A stretch of DNA of 8,137 nucleotides, taken from the NCBI GenBank assembly GCA_002712045.1, contig PARX01000021.1:41258-49394 (forward strand). Direction: 5' to 3'. How positions within the stretch are numbered: position 1 is the stretch's first letter; each line of letters begins with the position of its first letter. The stretch is from Paracoccaceae bacterium. GTDB lineage: Bacteria; Pseudomonadota; Alphaproteobacteria; Rhodobacterales; Rhodobacteraceae. The notes below the pieces were generated by a model, which saw only the letters and a program-made list of their open reading frames with translations, had not been told where the DNA came from and did no database searches. Made by a program: the position numbers and the translations under genes. Below are positions 1 through 7,506 of the stretch, in pieces.

Positions 1-1142
<1,142 letters not shown>

Positions 1143-1904
1143 ATGACAATTGAAACATGCGAGGATCGGCAAATTATTAAGGTAAGTGGTAAAGATAATG
1201 AAGCATTTTTGAATAATATAGCAACTAATAATGTAAAACAGGACCTAACTTATGCGGCTTTATTAACTCCACAAGGGAAGTATTTTTGTGATTTTTTTCT
1301 TTTTAAGCGTAAAAATGATATTTTTATCGACACTTATAAACCGTTTTCCGAAAGTCTGATATCCAAACTAACTACTTATAAACTTCGTGCCGATGTTAAT
1401 CTTGAACTTATTGACATGCCAGTATCACGAGGTCGAGGTAGTAAAGTACCGACATCTTTGGTAGATCCTCGACATGACTCTTTGGGTTGGCGAATTTATG
1501 GCGTGCTTGGAGAAGAATCAAAAATAAATTGGAAAGAGCTTTATGTAAGAGCTTGTATCCCTCAATCTGGTATCGAGCTAATTCAAAATGACACTTATAT
1601 TCTTGAAGCAAGATTTGAAGAATTATCCGGTGTAGATTTTAAAAAAGGATGTTTCATTGGGCAGGAAGTTACAGCTCGAATGAAACATAAGACTAAATTA
1701 AGGAAGGGATTTTCAACGGTACTTGTAGAGGGTGCTGCTGAAATTGGCACGCCGATTTTATCAAATGGCAATGAGTGTGGATTTTTGTTTTCCCAGAGCT
1801 CTGGAAAAGGCATAGCATATTTACGATATGATAAAGTTTCGAGGGATATGTATGCTGGTGATGCTATTGTTAATTTAGTTGAGAAAATCAGCGATTTCGA
1901 ATAA
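1143..1904 (+). CDS. ygfZ: YgfZ/GcvT-domain folate-binding Fe-S cluster maintenance protein
   Basis: Cytoplasmic, tetrahydrofolate-dependent protein that helps maintain or assemble Fe-S clusters in certain enzymes (bacterial YgfZ; mitochondrial relatives IBA57/Caf17). The 253 residues are slightly short of E. coli YgfZ (about 326) but usual for the alphaproteobacterial form. The signature K-G-C-F-I-G-Q-E is at residues 168-175 with the conserved Cys170. Other family features are LTPQGK near 41-46 and DPRHDSLGWR at 108-117. The fold is that of the aminomethyltransferase GcvT, but YgfZ is not a glycine-cleavage enzyme. The ATG at 1143 is the first possible start because an in-frame TAG sits at 1131-1133. 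No clear Shine-Dalgarno precedes it, so translation may be weak or leaderless. The gene is divergent from mdh, and its last 17 bp overlap the convergent suhB-like gene. No truncation or frameshift is seen. Confidence 0.93.
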   Translation: MTIETCEDRQIIKVSGKDNEAFLNNIATNNVKQDLTYAALLTPQGKYFCDFFLFKRKNDIFIDTYKPFSESLISKLTTYKLRADVNLELIDMPVSRGRGSKVPTSLVDPRHDSLGWRIYGVLGEESKINWKELYVRACIPQSGIELIQNDTYILEARFEELSGVDFKKGCFIGQEVTARMKHKTKLRKGFSTVLVEGAAEIGTPILSNGNECGFLFSQSSGKGIAYLRYDKVSRDMYAGDAIVNLVEKISDFE

Positions 1905-2682
1905 TTTTGGAAAATTTTTCAAAAGAAATTTCATTGCCTGCAATTAACTCACCATCTTTTAACACATCGTTTTCAATATTTATTGGCTCAATTAAGCCCC
2001 CAGCTTCTTTAACCAACAATAGCCCCGCTGCTATATCCCAACTTTGTAAACCTCTCTCCCAAAATCCATCGTATCTACCAGATGCAACATACGCTAGATC
2101 AAGAGAGGCAGCACCCAGCCTTCGCACGCCTGCACATTCTGGCATTAAATTATTTAACTCAGCTAACGTTAAGGACAGATCACCCGACTTGTTCGCGAAA
2201 GGGATTCCCGTAGAAAAAATCATTTCATTTAAGTTGCGTCTATTTGATACTCGACATCTTTTTTCGTTCATGTAACAACCTGAACCTTTCTCAGCCCAAA
2301 ACAGCTCATCTTTCAAAGGATCATACACGACTGCTGAAACGATCTCACTTTTGTACTCTAAAGCAATCGAGATGGCCCAGTGTGGGATGCCATGTAAGAA
2401 ATTGGTAGTTCCATCTAAGGGGTCAACAATCCATTTTCTTGTTGGGTCACTACCTTTTTTTTCACCACTTTCTTCTCCTAACCAACCATAATTTGGTCGC
2501 CCTTCAGTCAAATCGGTTTGTATGCTTTCTTCTGCTTTTCTATCAGCTCTGGTAACGAAATCGCTTGGGCTTTTTTGACTAACTTGCAGGTTCTCTACTT
2601 CTCCAAAGTCTCTAAGTAGCCGTTTTGCTGCAAACCTAGCTGCCTTGATCATAAGATTTATATTTGCGCTAGCTCGGTTCAT
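1888..2682 (-). CDS. suhB: Inositol monophosphatase family protein (SuhB-like)
   Basis: Mg2+-dependent phosphatase of the inositol monophosphatase fold, expected to hydrolyse inositol-1-phosphate or related sugar phosphates in the cytoplasm. In E. coli SuhB also works with NusA in rRNA transcription antitermination; whether this protein does is unknown. The 264 residues match the usual family length. Metal-binding motifs are all present: Glu70 in GEES (69-72), Asp87 and Asp90 in DPLDGTTNF (87-95), and Asp216 in WDIAAG (215-220). The GVRRLG...LDLAY region at 185-198 and SGRYDGFWE at 201-209 are typical of the bacterial SuhB group. The start ATG at 2682-2680 has AGGA 7 nt upstream. The gene lies 106 bp downstream of the helicase on the same strand, with its own candidate promoter. 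Its stop (TGA, 2xxx-free end at 1888-1890) lies inside the convergent ygfZ 3' end. Related phosphatases (CysQ, HisN) are possible alternatives, but the GVRRLG and WERG patterns favour SuhB. Confidence 0.92.
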   Translation of the reverse strand: MNRASANINLMIKAARFAAKRLLRDFGEVENLQVSQKSPSDFVTRADRKAEESIQTDLTEGRPNYGWLGEESGEKKGSDPTRKWIVDPLDGTTNFLHGIPHWAISIALEYKSEIVSAVVYDPLKDELFWAEKGSGCYMNEKRCRVSNRRNLNEMIFSTGIPFANKSGDLSLTLAELNNLMPECAGVRRLGAASLDLAYVASGRYDGFWERGLQSWDIAAGLLLVKEAGGLIEPINIENDVLKDGELIAGNEISFEKFSKIIRNR

Positions 2683-2713
2683 AAAGTTTTCCTTTAAGGT
2701 GTTAAATTCGAAG

Positions 2714-2742
2714 CGTATAGATGTCCCTTAAGAAAAGGCCAA
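2714..2742 (-). promoter_or_regulatory. Candidate sigma70-type promoter for suhB
   Basis: Read on the minus strand: -35 TTGGCC (2742-2737), a 17-nt spacer, then -10 TATACG (2719-2714). Each hexamer matches 4 of 6 consensus bases and the spacer is ideal. Transcription would start near 2706, leaving a leader of about 25 nt that contains the suhB Shine-Dalgarno. This suggests suhB need not depend on read-through from the helicase gene. Confidence 0.35.
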
Positions 2743-2748
2743 CCCTTT
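2734..2748 (-). terminator. Weak hairpin after the helicase gene
   Basis: AAAGG (2734-2738) and CCTTT (2744-2748) form a 5-bp stem with a 5-nt loop. On the minus strand it is followed by TTCTT, an imperfect U-run. It lies about 40 bp past the helicase stop and could act as a weak terminator, but the stem is short and it overlaps the candidate suhB -35. No better terminator was seen between the two genes. Confidence 0.2.
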
Positions 2749-2788
2749 ATATTTATTTTTGGTTGTTAAGAACTTACTGTGGAAGATA

Positions 2789-5110
2789 TTACGTAAAAAT
2801 CTGCTCTGCGCGTACAACATACTTATCTAATACTTTCTTTTCACCTGCTTTTTCAAATGAAACTGTTAATTTTTCGCCATCCTGTTCTGACACCATACCG
2901 TATCCAAATTTTTGATGAAATATTCTCTCACCTATCAAGCTTTGTTCTTTGTTTAATGGTTCAAGAGTAATATAGTCGTCATTTCCAGTGGTTGGATTTA
3001 TTTTTGTTGTGGCTCTGTTTTTCATTCTTTGCCACCCAGGAGAATTATAAATATCATTTTCTATTCCTTCACTGTTATCTGAAAAGGATGATATTGTTGA
3101 AGCGGCTGCCCCAAAACCACCTCCATATAGGCCAGGTGGGGTTAAGACTTGTACATGATCTTCTGGCAATTCATCAATAAATCGAGATGGAAGAGCTGAC
3201 TGCCATTGACCAAAAATACGTCTATTAGCTACAAAGCTTATCGTGCAGAGTTGCTCTGCGCGCGTGATGCCCACGTAAGCCAATCTTCTTTCTTCTTCTA
3301 AACCAATCTTGCCGGTTTCATCCATAGACCTTTGAGAAGGAAACAGTCCATCTTCCCAGCCAGGTAAGTAAATATGGGGAAATTCGAGTCCTTTAGACGC
3401 ATGTAACGTCATAATTGAAACTTTTAAAGCTTCATCGTCTGATTCATTTTCCATTATCAACGATATATGTTCTATGAAACCTTGAATATTTTCAAATTGT
3501 TCCAAAGCTTTAATGAGTTCCTTCAAGTTTTCTAAACGTCCTGGTGCGTCGGGAGTATTTTCGTTTTGCCACATTTCGGTATAACCGGACTCATCCAAAA
3601 TTATTTCGGCTAATTCGATATGTTTAACGCTGTTATTGGTTAACATTACATTCCAGCGAGTTATTTGCATTAACAGTGATGTGAGTTCCTTTTTTGCTCG
3701 TCCAGAAAGCTCATTATTTTGACATAGATTTCCAGCTGCCATGACCAGCGGGATGTTATTTTTTCTGGCTTCAATATTTATTTTTTGCTGTGCTTTTTCA
3801 CCGATTCCTCTTTTTGGCCGATTTACAATCCTTTGAAAGGCTAAGTCATCATCTTGAGAGATTACAATCCTAAAATAAGCAAGTGCATCTCTTATCTCGG
3901 CCCTTTCGTAAAATCTTGGGCCCCCTATAACGCGATAAGGCAAACCAATGGTCATAAATCGATCTTCAAATGCCCTCATTTGATGAGAGGCTCTTACCAA
4001 TATCGCTATCTCATTTGCATTTATTGGTTGGTTTCCAGCGCTACCTAATTGGGAGGCTTCAATTTCATCACCAATCCAACGTGCTTCTTCATCTCCATCC
4101 CAGTGCCCTATAAGTCTTACTTTGTCTCCACCATTCTCAGCTGTCCAAAGGGTTTTTCCAAGCCGTTCACTATTTTGATTTATTAAGTGAGATGCTGTTG
4201 CCAAAATATGTTCCGTAGAGCGATAATTTTGTTCAAGTCGAATAATAGTTGCGTTACTAAAGTCATTCTCAAATTTTAAGATATTACCAACTTCTGCACC
4301 ACGCCAACCATAAATTGATTGATCGTCATCTCCAACACAGCAGATATTTTTATGGGAGGAAGCCAATAGTCGTAACCATAAATACTGTGCTATGTTTGTA
4401 TCTTGGTATTCGTCTACTAGAATATATTTATACCGTTTTTGATAGCTTTCTAAGATCTTACTTTCATTTTGAAAGATGGTTACCACATGCATCAGTAAGT
4501 CACCAAAATCGACAGCATTTAGAGATTTGAGGCGTTCTTGATAAAAGGCATAAAGTTCGGATGCCCGACTATCAAAAAGGGACATTTCGCTGACTGGAAT
4601 ATTTTCAGGTATTAATGCTCTATTTTTCCAACTATCGATAATATGAGCAAGCAATCTTGGGGGCCAACGTTTCTCGTCAATGTTTTCGGCTTGAATTAAT
4701 TGTTTCAGTAATCTTATTTGATCATCGGTATCTAAAATAGTAAAATTTGACTTTAATCCAACAATTTCTGCATGGGCTCTAAGAATTTTCACACAGATCG
4801 AATGAAATGTTCCAATCCAAGCCATGCCTTCGACGGCATCACCTAAATTTGAGTGAATGCGGTTTTTCATTTCCCGTGCTGCTTTATTCGTGAATGTTAC
4901 TGCCAAAATTTCGTTCGTTCGTGCTTTTCTAAGATTCAAAATATGAACAATTCTGGTGATTAAGGCTCTAGTCTTCCCTGTTCCTGCGCCTGCTAACATC
5001 AAAACAGGCCCATTAATTGTTTCCACAGCTCTTCTTTGTTCTGGGTTTAGACCGTCCAAATAATGGTTTGATCTAGCTGCTGTTGCCTTAGCAATTAATG
5101 ATGAGCTCAT
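2789..5110 (-). CDS. uvrD: UvrD/PcrA-type superfamily 1A ATP-dependent DNA helicase
   Basis: 3'-5' DNA helicase that unwinds DNA in nucleotide-excision and mismatch repair and clears replication forks; cytoplasmic. All SF1A motifs are intact in 773 residues: Q motif LNPEQRRAV (21-29), Walker A GAGTGKT with Lys46 (41-47), Ia VTFTNKAA (71-78), TFHS (101-104), motif II DEYQDTN (233-239), III GDDDQSIYGWRGA (260-272), IV EQNYRST (293-299), V TLHASKGLEF (568-577) and VI RRLAYVGITRA (608-618). After a low-complexity linker at about 655-725, residues 727-765 contain GERIFHQKFGYGMV, the Tudor-like C-terminal domain of PcrA/UvrD that contacts RNA polymerase in characterised homologues. Length is slightly above the E. 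coli protein (720). An in-frame TAA directly precedes the ATG, fixing the start; the Shine-Dalgarno is weak (GAG 8 nt upstream). A promoter candidate lies about 70 bp upstream. UvrD and PcrA names are interchangeable here; RecB/AddA nucleases are excluded by size and lack of a nuclease domain. Confidence 0.95.
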   Translation of the reverse strand: MSSSLIAKATAARSNHYLDGLNPEQRRAVETINGPVLMLAGAGTGKTRALITRIVHILNLRKARTNEILAVTFTNKAAREMKNRIHSNLGDAVEGMAWIGTFHSICVKILRAHAEIVGLKSNFTILDTDDQIRLLKQLIQAENIDEKRWPPRLLAHIIDSWKNRALIPENIPVSEMSLFDSRASELYAFYQERLKSLNAVDFGDLLMHVVTIFQNESKILESYQKRYKYILVDEYQDTNIAQYLWLRLLASSHKNICCVGDDDQSIYGWRGAEVGNILKFENDFSNATIIRLEQNYRSTEHILATASHLINQNSERLGKTLWTAENGGDKVRLIGHWDGDEEARWIGDEIEASQLGSAGNQPINANEIAILVRASHQMRAFEDRFMTIGLPYRVIGGPRFYERAEIRDALAYFRIVISQDDDLAFQRIVNRPKRGIGEKAQQKINIEARKNNIPLVMAAGNLCQNNELSGRAKKELTSLLMQITRWNVMLTNNSVKHIELAEIILDESGYTEMWQNENTPDAPGRLENLKELIKALEQFENIQGFIEHISLIMENESDDEALKVSIMTLHASKGLEFPHIYLPGWEDGLFPSQRSMDETGKIGLEEERRLAYVGITRAEQLCTISFVANRRIFGQWQSALPSRFIDELPEDHVQVLTPPGLYGGGFGAAASTISSFSDNSEGIENDIYNSPGWQRMKNRATTKINPTTGNDDYITLEPLNKEQSLIGERIFHQKFGYGMVSEQDGEKLTVSFEKAGEKKVLDKYVVRAEQIFT

Positions 5111-5151
5111 TTAAACATCTCAAGTATTTTATCTGTAAAATATGGTTATAC

Positions 5152-5172
5152 CTTTTCTAAGGCAAAGAAAAG
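5152..5172 (-). other. 7-bp inverted repeat in the helicase leader
   Basis: CTTTTCT (5152-5158) and AGAAAAG (5166-5172) are perfect complements with a 7-nt loop. On the minus strand the structure begins almost at the start point predicted from the candidate helicase promoter, so it could form a hairpin at the 5' end of the mRNA. No U-run follows, so it is not a classical terminator for the TSUP gene upstream. Confidence 0.4.
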
Positions 5173-5179
5173 CCACGTT

Positions 5180-5208
5180 CTTGTATTGTTCTTTTTTATT
5201 TGTGACAA
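5180..5208 (-). promoter_or_regulatory. Candidate sigma70-type promoter for the helicase gene
   Basis: On the minus strand: -35 TTGTCA (5208-5203, 5 of 6 consensus), a 17-nt spacer, and -10 TACAAG (5185-5180, 4 of 6). Predicted start is near 5173, giving a leader of about 63 nt. It lies in the 200-bp gap (5111-5310) between the TSUP and helicase genes, which otherwise holds only the small inverted repeat at 5152-5172 and no ORF. No LexA-type SOS box was recognised. Confidence 0.38.
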
Positions 5209-5310
5209 ACAGAGCAATAAGTGATCTTAACAATTACTTTTATTGAAATCTGGACAACGTTTTCGCTAAAATGAATTGACGAAGAAAATTAATTTGTTTT
5301 AATCGCAACA

Positions 5311-6072
5311 TTATTTCATGAAAAAATAATAAAGTGTCAAAAGAGCTCCAAATATAATTACAATTTTTCTGATACAATCTTGAGGAAGTGAAATTGCTAG
5401 TCTTCCTCCAGCATAACCGCCTCCAGCGCTTCCGAGAAACATTACGATCGCGTAAGGCCAAAAAACCTCACCAGACATAATATAAATTATTGAAGCTGGA
5501 AGACTTATAGATGCAATCACAGCATTTTTCATTGCATTAGCGGTGCGGAGGTCTTCAAAACCAATCAGTATTAAAACTGCTAACGCAATTTGTCCTAGTC
5601 CAGCGCCGAAATAACCACCATAAATGGAAAATGCGAAAAGAAGAATTATGGGCAGTTTTTGTGATGATAATGATAACCCCACGAACTTCTTTCGTAGTTT
5701 TGGCGCAATGATAAATAGAAATGTCGCAAAACCCATCAAGTAAGGAATGAGACTTTTAAAAATATCAGCACCCAGTGAAAAAAGTATTACAGCTCCCAAT
5801 ATGCTCCCAAATGAGCATATAAGTATGGGTCCATAGATGCTTTTCCCAATAGTTCTTAACTCATTTTTGAATGCAGGTAATGCCGCTATATTACCTGGAG
5901 CAGTAGCAATGAAGTTTGTTGCATTAGCAGAGACTGGGGACAATCCGGCCAACATCAAAGCTGGAAATGTTAAAAAAGTAGCACCACCGGCGACGGCATT
6001 TAAAATGCCAGCAAAAAATCCAATAATAAATAAACTTATTAAGAATAATATTTCCAAAGTTAGTCCAAACAA
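5311..6072 (-). CDS. TSUP (TauE/SafE) family membrane permease
   Basis: Inner-membrane protein of the TSUP family (sulfite exporter TauE/SafE, Pfam TauE). Characterised or proposed substrates in the family are sulfite, sulfoacetate and other organosulfur or small anions; the substrate here cannot be read from sequence. The 253 residues are the usual length. Hydrophobic stretches near 7-29, 77-100, 107-124, 140-175, 183-199, 203-225 and 234-251 fit about eight membrane segments. The family's internal duplication shows as GFFAGILNAVAGG...VSANATN (18-53) and YFGAGLGQI...TANAMKN (154-183). No ATG is available: an in-frame TAA lies at 6084-6082, and the first start-like codon is TTG at 6072. A second TTG at 6060 (codon 5) has GGA 6 nt upstream and may be the true start. 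The gene is divergent from the DUF983 gene and 200 bp from the helicase, so likely transcribed separately. Confidence 0.88.
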   Translation of the reverse strand: MFGLTLEILFLISLFIIGFFAGILNAVAGGATFLTFPALMLAGLSPVSANATNFIATAPGNIAALPAFKNELRTIGKSIYGPILICSFGSILGAVILFSLGADIFKSLIPYLMGFATFLFIIAPKLRKKFVGLSLSSQKLPIILLFAFSIYGGYFGAGLGQIALAVLILIGFEDLRTANAMKNAVIASISLPASIIYIMSGEVFWPYAIVMFLGSAGGGYAGGRLAISLPQDCIRKIVIIFGALLTLYYFFMK

Positions 6073-6120
6073 AAGGTCTTGTTAAATTATTAAGGGTTAA
6101 AATGCGACACTCAGTTGCAC

Positions 6121-6149
6121 TTGATAATTGCCGACAAGCATTAGTTAAT
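6121..6149 (+). promoter_or_regulatory. Candidate promoter for DUF983-NUDIX operon
   Basis: -35 TTGATA (6121-6126, 5 of 6 consensus), 17-nt spacer, -10 GTTAAT (6144-6149, 4 of 6). The start point would be near 6156, leaving a leader of about 25 nt. The -10 falls inside the left arm of the inverted repeat 6142-6165, so a protein bound there would block initiation. No equally good promoter was found on the minus strand for the divergent TSUP gene. Confidence 0.3.
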
Positions 6150-6165
6150 CAATAACAATTAACTA
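6142..6165. promoter_or_regulatory. Perfect inverted repeat, possible operator
   Basis: TAGTTAAT (6142-6149) and ATTAACTA (6158-6165) are exact inverted copies separated by 8 nt, a 24-bp dyad of the size bound by dimeric helix-turn-helix regulators. It covers the candidate -10 of the DUF983 operon, and its last base is the first base of the AGGA Shine-Dalgarno (6165-6168). It could act as a DNA operator for the divergent pair or, if transcribed from a start further upstream, as an RNA hairpin near the ribosome site. No regulator gene is encoded in the window. Confidence 0.45.
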
Positions 6166-6180
6166 GGAATAAGACCATTT

Positions 6181-6546
6181 ATGGAAGAGAAATTGAATCG
6201 TTCTTTAAAAGTAGCTATGTTTTTTGGGTGGAAAAGGCTTTGTCCAAGATGTGGCAAAGGTGAATTAATGAGTTCTTATCTAAAAGTAAGATTGGAATGT
6301 AGTTCTTGTTTTCAAGATTTTCGTTGCCAAAGAGCTGACGATGGGCCGGCTTATATTACAATTTTGATTTTAGGGCATTTATTGGTACCTTTAATTCTAG
6401 TTTTTTATGACTTTTTCCGGCTGAACCCGTTGATTATGGCTGTTAGTTTGAGTACGGTCGCAATTTTATTGACGTTCTATCTGCTTCCGAGAATAAAAGG
6501 CGCTTTAATTGGATTGCAATGGGCTAAAAAAATGCATGGATTCTAA
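6181..6546 (+). CDS. DUF983 zinc-ribbon membrane protein
   Basis: Small protein of the DUF983 family, whose function is not established. The 121 residues are the typical length. A cytoplasmic zinc-ribbon-like N-terminus carries CPRC (Cys21, Cys24) and CSSC (Cys40, Cys43), four cysteines placed to bind one zinc. It is followed by the family motif RADDGPAY (51-58). Two hydrophobic segments at about 58-78 and 83-103 predict two membrane helices, and the C-terminus (KGALIGLQWAKKMHGF) is short and basic. The second pair lacks the glycine usual after C-x-x-C (it reads CSSCF). AGGA lies 12 nt before the ATG, a rather long spacing. The NUDIX gene follows after 43 bp with its own strong Shine-Dalgarno and no visible terminator between, so the two are probably co-transcribed. 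Confidence 0.88.
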   Translation: MEEKLNRSLKVAMFFGWKRLCPRCGKGELMSSYLKVRLECSSCFQDFRCQRADDGPAYITILILGHLLVPLILVFYDFFRLNPLIMAVSLSTVAILLTFYLLPRIKGALIGLQWAKKMHGF

Positions 6547-6589
6547 CATCCATTTAAGATGAGATTTGATCAAAAATAGTAGGAGTGTA

Positions 6590-7267
6590 ATGAAAAACTT
6601 TGAAGTAAAAAACGCTGCTACAATCATAGTTTTGCGTGGATCGAATGAGAATTCAAAAGTATTGATGGGTCAAAGGGGCGAAGGAGCGTCATTCATGCCT
6701 AATAAGTTTGTTTTTCCTGGAGGCGCTGTAGATAAGGGAGACTCAGGAATAATTCCTGATGACAAAATTAATAAAGAGATGCTTCTAAATTTGAAAATGA
6801 AATCTGAAAGTGGCATTGAATCTGCTATTGTAGCAGCTGGAATAAGAGAACTTTGGGAAGAAACAGGTTTAATTTTGGGATCTTTTTCTAAACATACTCC
6901 TACAACGCAACATAAAAGCTGGGAGGAGTTTTTTAAGAATGGTTATCAGCCTAATGCCAAAAATATGGATTTGATTTTTAGAGCAATTACACCCCCTGGC
7001 AGGACGCGAAGATTCGACGCAAGATTCTTTTTAGTCAATTCAGAAAATATTCATGGCGATCTAGATGATTTTTCAAATGCATCTGGTGAACTAAGTCATT
7101 TACAGTGGATTGGATTGACTGCCGCAGAGAGCCTCGATTTGCCGATCATCACTCAAATTGTCCTAAAGGAAGTCTATTCTATTATGAATGGAAGTAGTCA
7201 GAGCGGCTATCCTTTTTATTATCATGATGAAGGAACCTCACATTTCGAACGGTTGAGACGAAATTAA
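6590..7267 (+). CDS. NUDIX hydrolase, NUDT19-like
   Basis: NUDIX family hydrolase that should cleave a nucleoside-diphosphate-linked substrate with Mg2+; the substrate is unknown (NUDT19/NUDT7 relatives cleave CoA derivatives). I chose the ATG at 6590 (225 residues) because AGGAG lies 4 nt upstream; an in-frame TTG at 6566 would add 8 residues but has no ribosome site. FPGG (42-45) opens the NUDIX region, and the catalytic helix RELWEETGL with Glu87, Glu90 and Glu91 is at 86-94. About 40 residues separate the two instead of the 13 or so of the canonical box, an insertion also seen in NUDT19-like proteins. ITPPGRTRRFDARFF at 133-147 is typical of the alphaproteobacterial group. The C-terminal 50 residues carry no motif I recognise. 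It likely shares an operon with the DUF983 gene upstream. Assignment to the NUDIX superfamily is firm; the CoA link is inference. Confidence 0.88.
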   Translation: MKNFEVKNAATIIVLRGSNENSKVLMGQRGEGASFMPNKFVFPGGAVDKGDSGIIPDDKINKEMLLNLKMKSESGIESAIVAAGIRELWEETGLILGSFSKHTPTTQHKSWEEFFKNGYQPNAKNMDLIFRAITPPGRTRRFDARFFLVNSENIHGDLDDFSNASGELSHLQWIGLTAAESLDLPIITQIVLKEVYSIMNGSSQSGYPFYYHDEGTSHFERLRRN

Positions 7268-7295
7268 AATTCTTACTACATGTAAGTGAAAACAT

Positions 7296-7323
7296 TTGTA
7301 AAACAATTTTCTTAAGTTATAAT
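7296..7323 (+). promoter_or_regulatory. Candidate sigma70-type promoter for the aminotransferase gene
   Basis: -35 TTGTAA (7296-7301, 4 of 6), 16-nt spacer, and a perfect -10 TATAAT (7318-7323). It is the best promoter match in the window. Transcription from about 7330 would give a leader of about 175 nt before the aminotransferase ATG. It begins 28 bp past the NUDIX stop, and there is no strong terminator between, so read-through from NUDIX is also possible. Confidence 0.5.
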
Positions 7324-7394
7324 ACGTTAATCTATTGGGTATAAAAAGAGTTCCAGTTTTATCCTTATTTTCTTTTATTCGTGTTAATTGTAAT

Positions 7395-7415
7395 CTTTTT
7401 ACCTTTTTACCTTTT
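7395..7415 (+). repeat. Tandem CTTTTTAC repeat in a T-rich leader
   Basis: CTTTTTAC occurs at 7395-7402 and 7403-7410, with a partial third copy CTTTT at 7411-7415. It is part of a strongly pyrimidine-rich plus-strand stretch from about 7350 to 7425 in the untranslated leader of the aminotransferase gene. Two and a half copies may be chance slippage in low-complexity DNA; a role as an RNA-binding site is possible but unsupported. Confidence 0.45.
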
Positions 7416-7465
7416 GATTTTCTTGGATTAGTATTATTAAATTCAAGATCGATTTTGTAGCTTTT

Positions 7466-7481
7466 ATGGTCGATTTACCAT
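7466..7481 (+). other. Small hairpin upstream of the aminotransferase ribosome site
   Basis: ATGGT (7466-7470) and ACCAT (7477-7481) pair as a 5-bp stem with a 6-nt loop, ending 13 nt before the AGGAG at 7495-7499. It does not cover the ribosome site and lacks a U-run. The left arm contains an ATG that opens a 9-codon reading frame ending at the TGA 7493-7495, but no Shine-Dalgarno precedes it. Low confidence that it matters. Confidence 0.25.
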
Positions 7482-7506
7482 TTGAGAAATTTTGAGGAGA
7501 AAACTT

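Noticed and set aside
1907..2275. 122-codon plus-strand reading frame just after ygfZ
   Set aside because: Antisense to the suhB-like gene, which carries every catalytic motif; composition looks like a mirror of that coding sequence.
2721..2915. 64-codon plus-strand reading frame starting in the suhB/helicase gap
   Set aside because: Mostly antisense to the helicase C-terminal domain; no ribosome site and no recognisable feature.
5111..5310. LexA/SOS box upstream of the helicase
   Set aside because: No GTTC-N7-GTTC (alphaproteobacterial) or CTG-N10-CAG pattern was found in this gap.
5837..6085. 82-codon plus-strand reading frame
   Set aside because: Antisense to the TSUP N-terminal membrane segments, whose family motifs explain the sequence.
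6145..6162. Two TTAA boxes resembling a CtrA site (TTAA-N7-TTAA)
   Set aside because: The spacing is 10 nt, not 7. TTAA clusters at 6082-6100 and 7312-7330 also lack the 7-nt spacing and are expected in AT-rich DNA.
7288..7311. Possible terminator after the NUDIX gene: GAAAA/TTTTC plus TTGT/ACAA with a bulge
   Set aside because: Almost all A-T pairs, interrupted by a 3-nt bulge and without a U-run after the stem; it also overlaps the better-supported -35 of the aminotransferase promoter.
7466..7495. 9-codon upstream frame (MVDLPFEKF) ending at the aminotransferase Shine-Dalgarno
   Set aside because: No ribosome site before its ATG and no run of regulatory codons such as repeated amino acids; likely chance.
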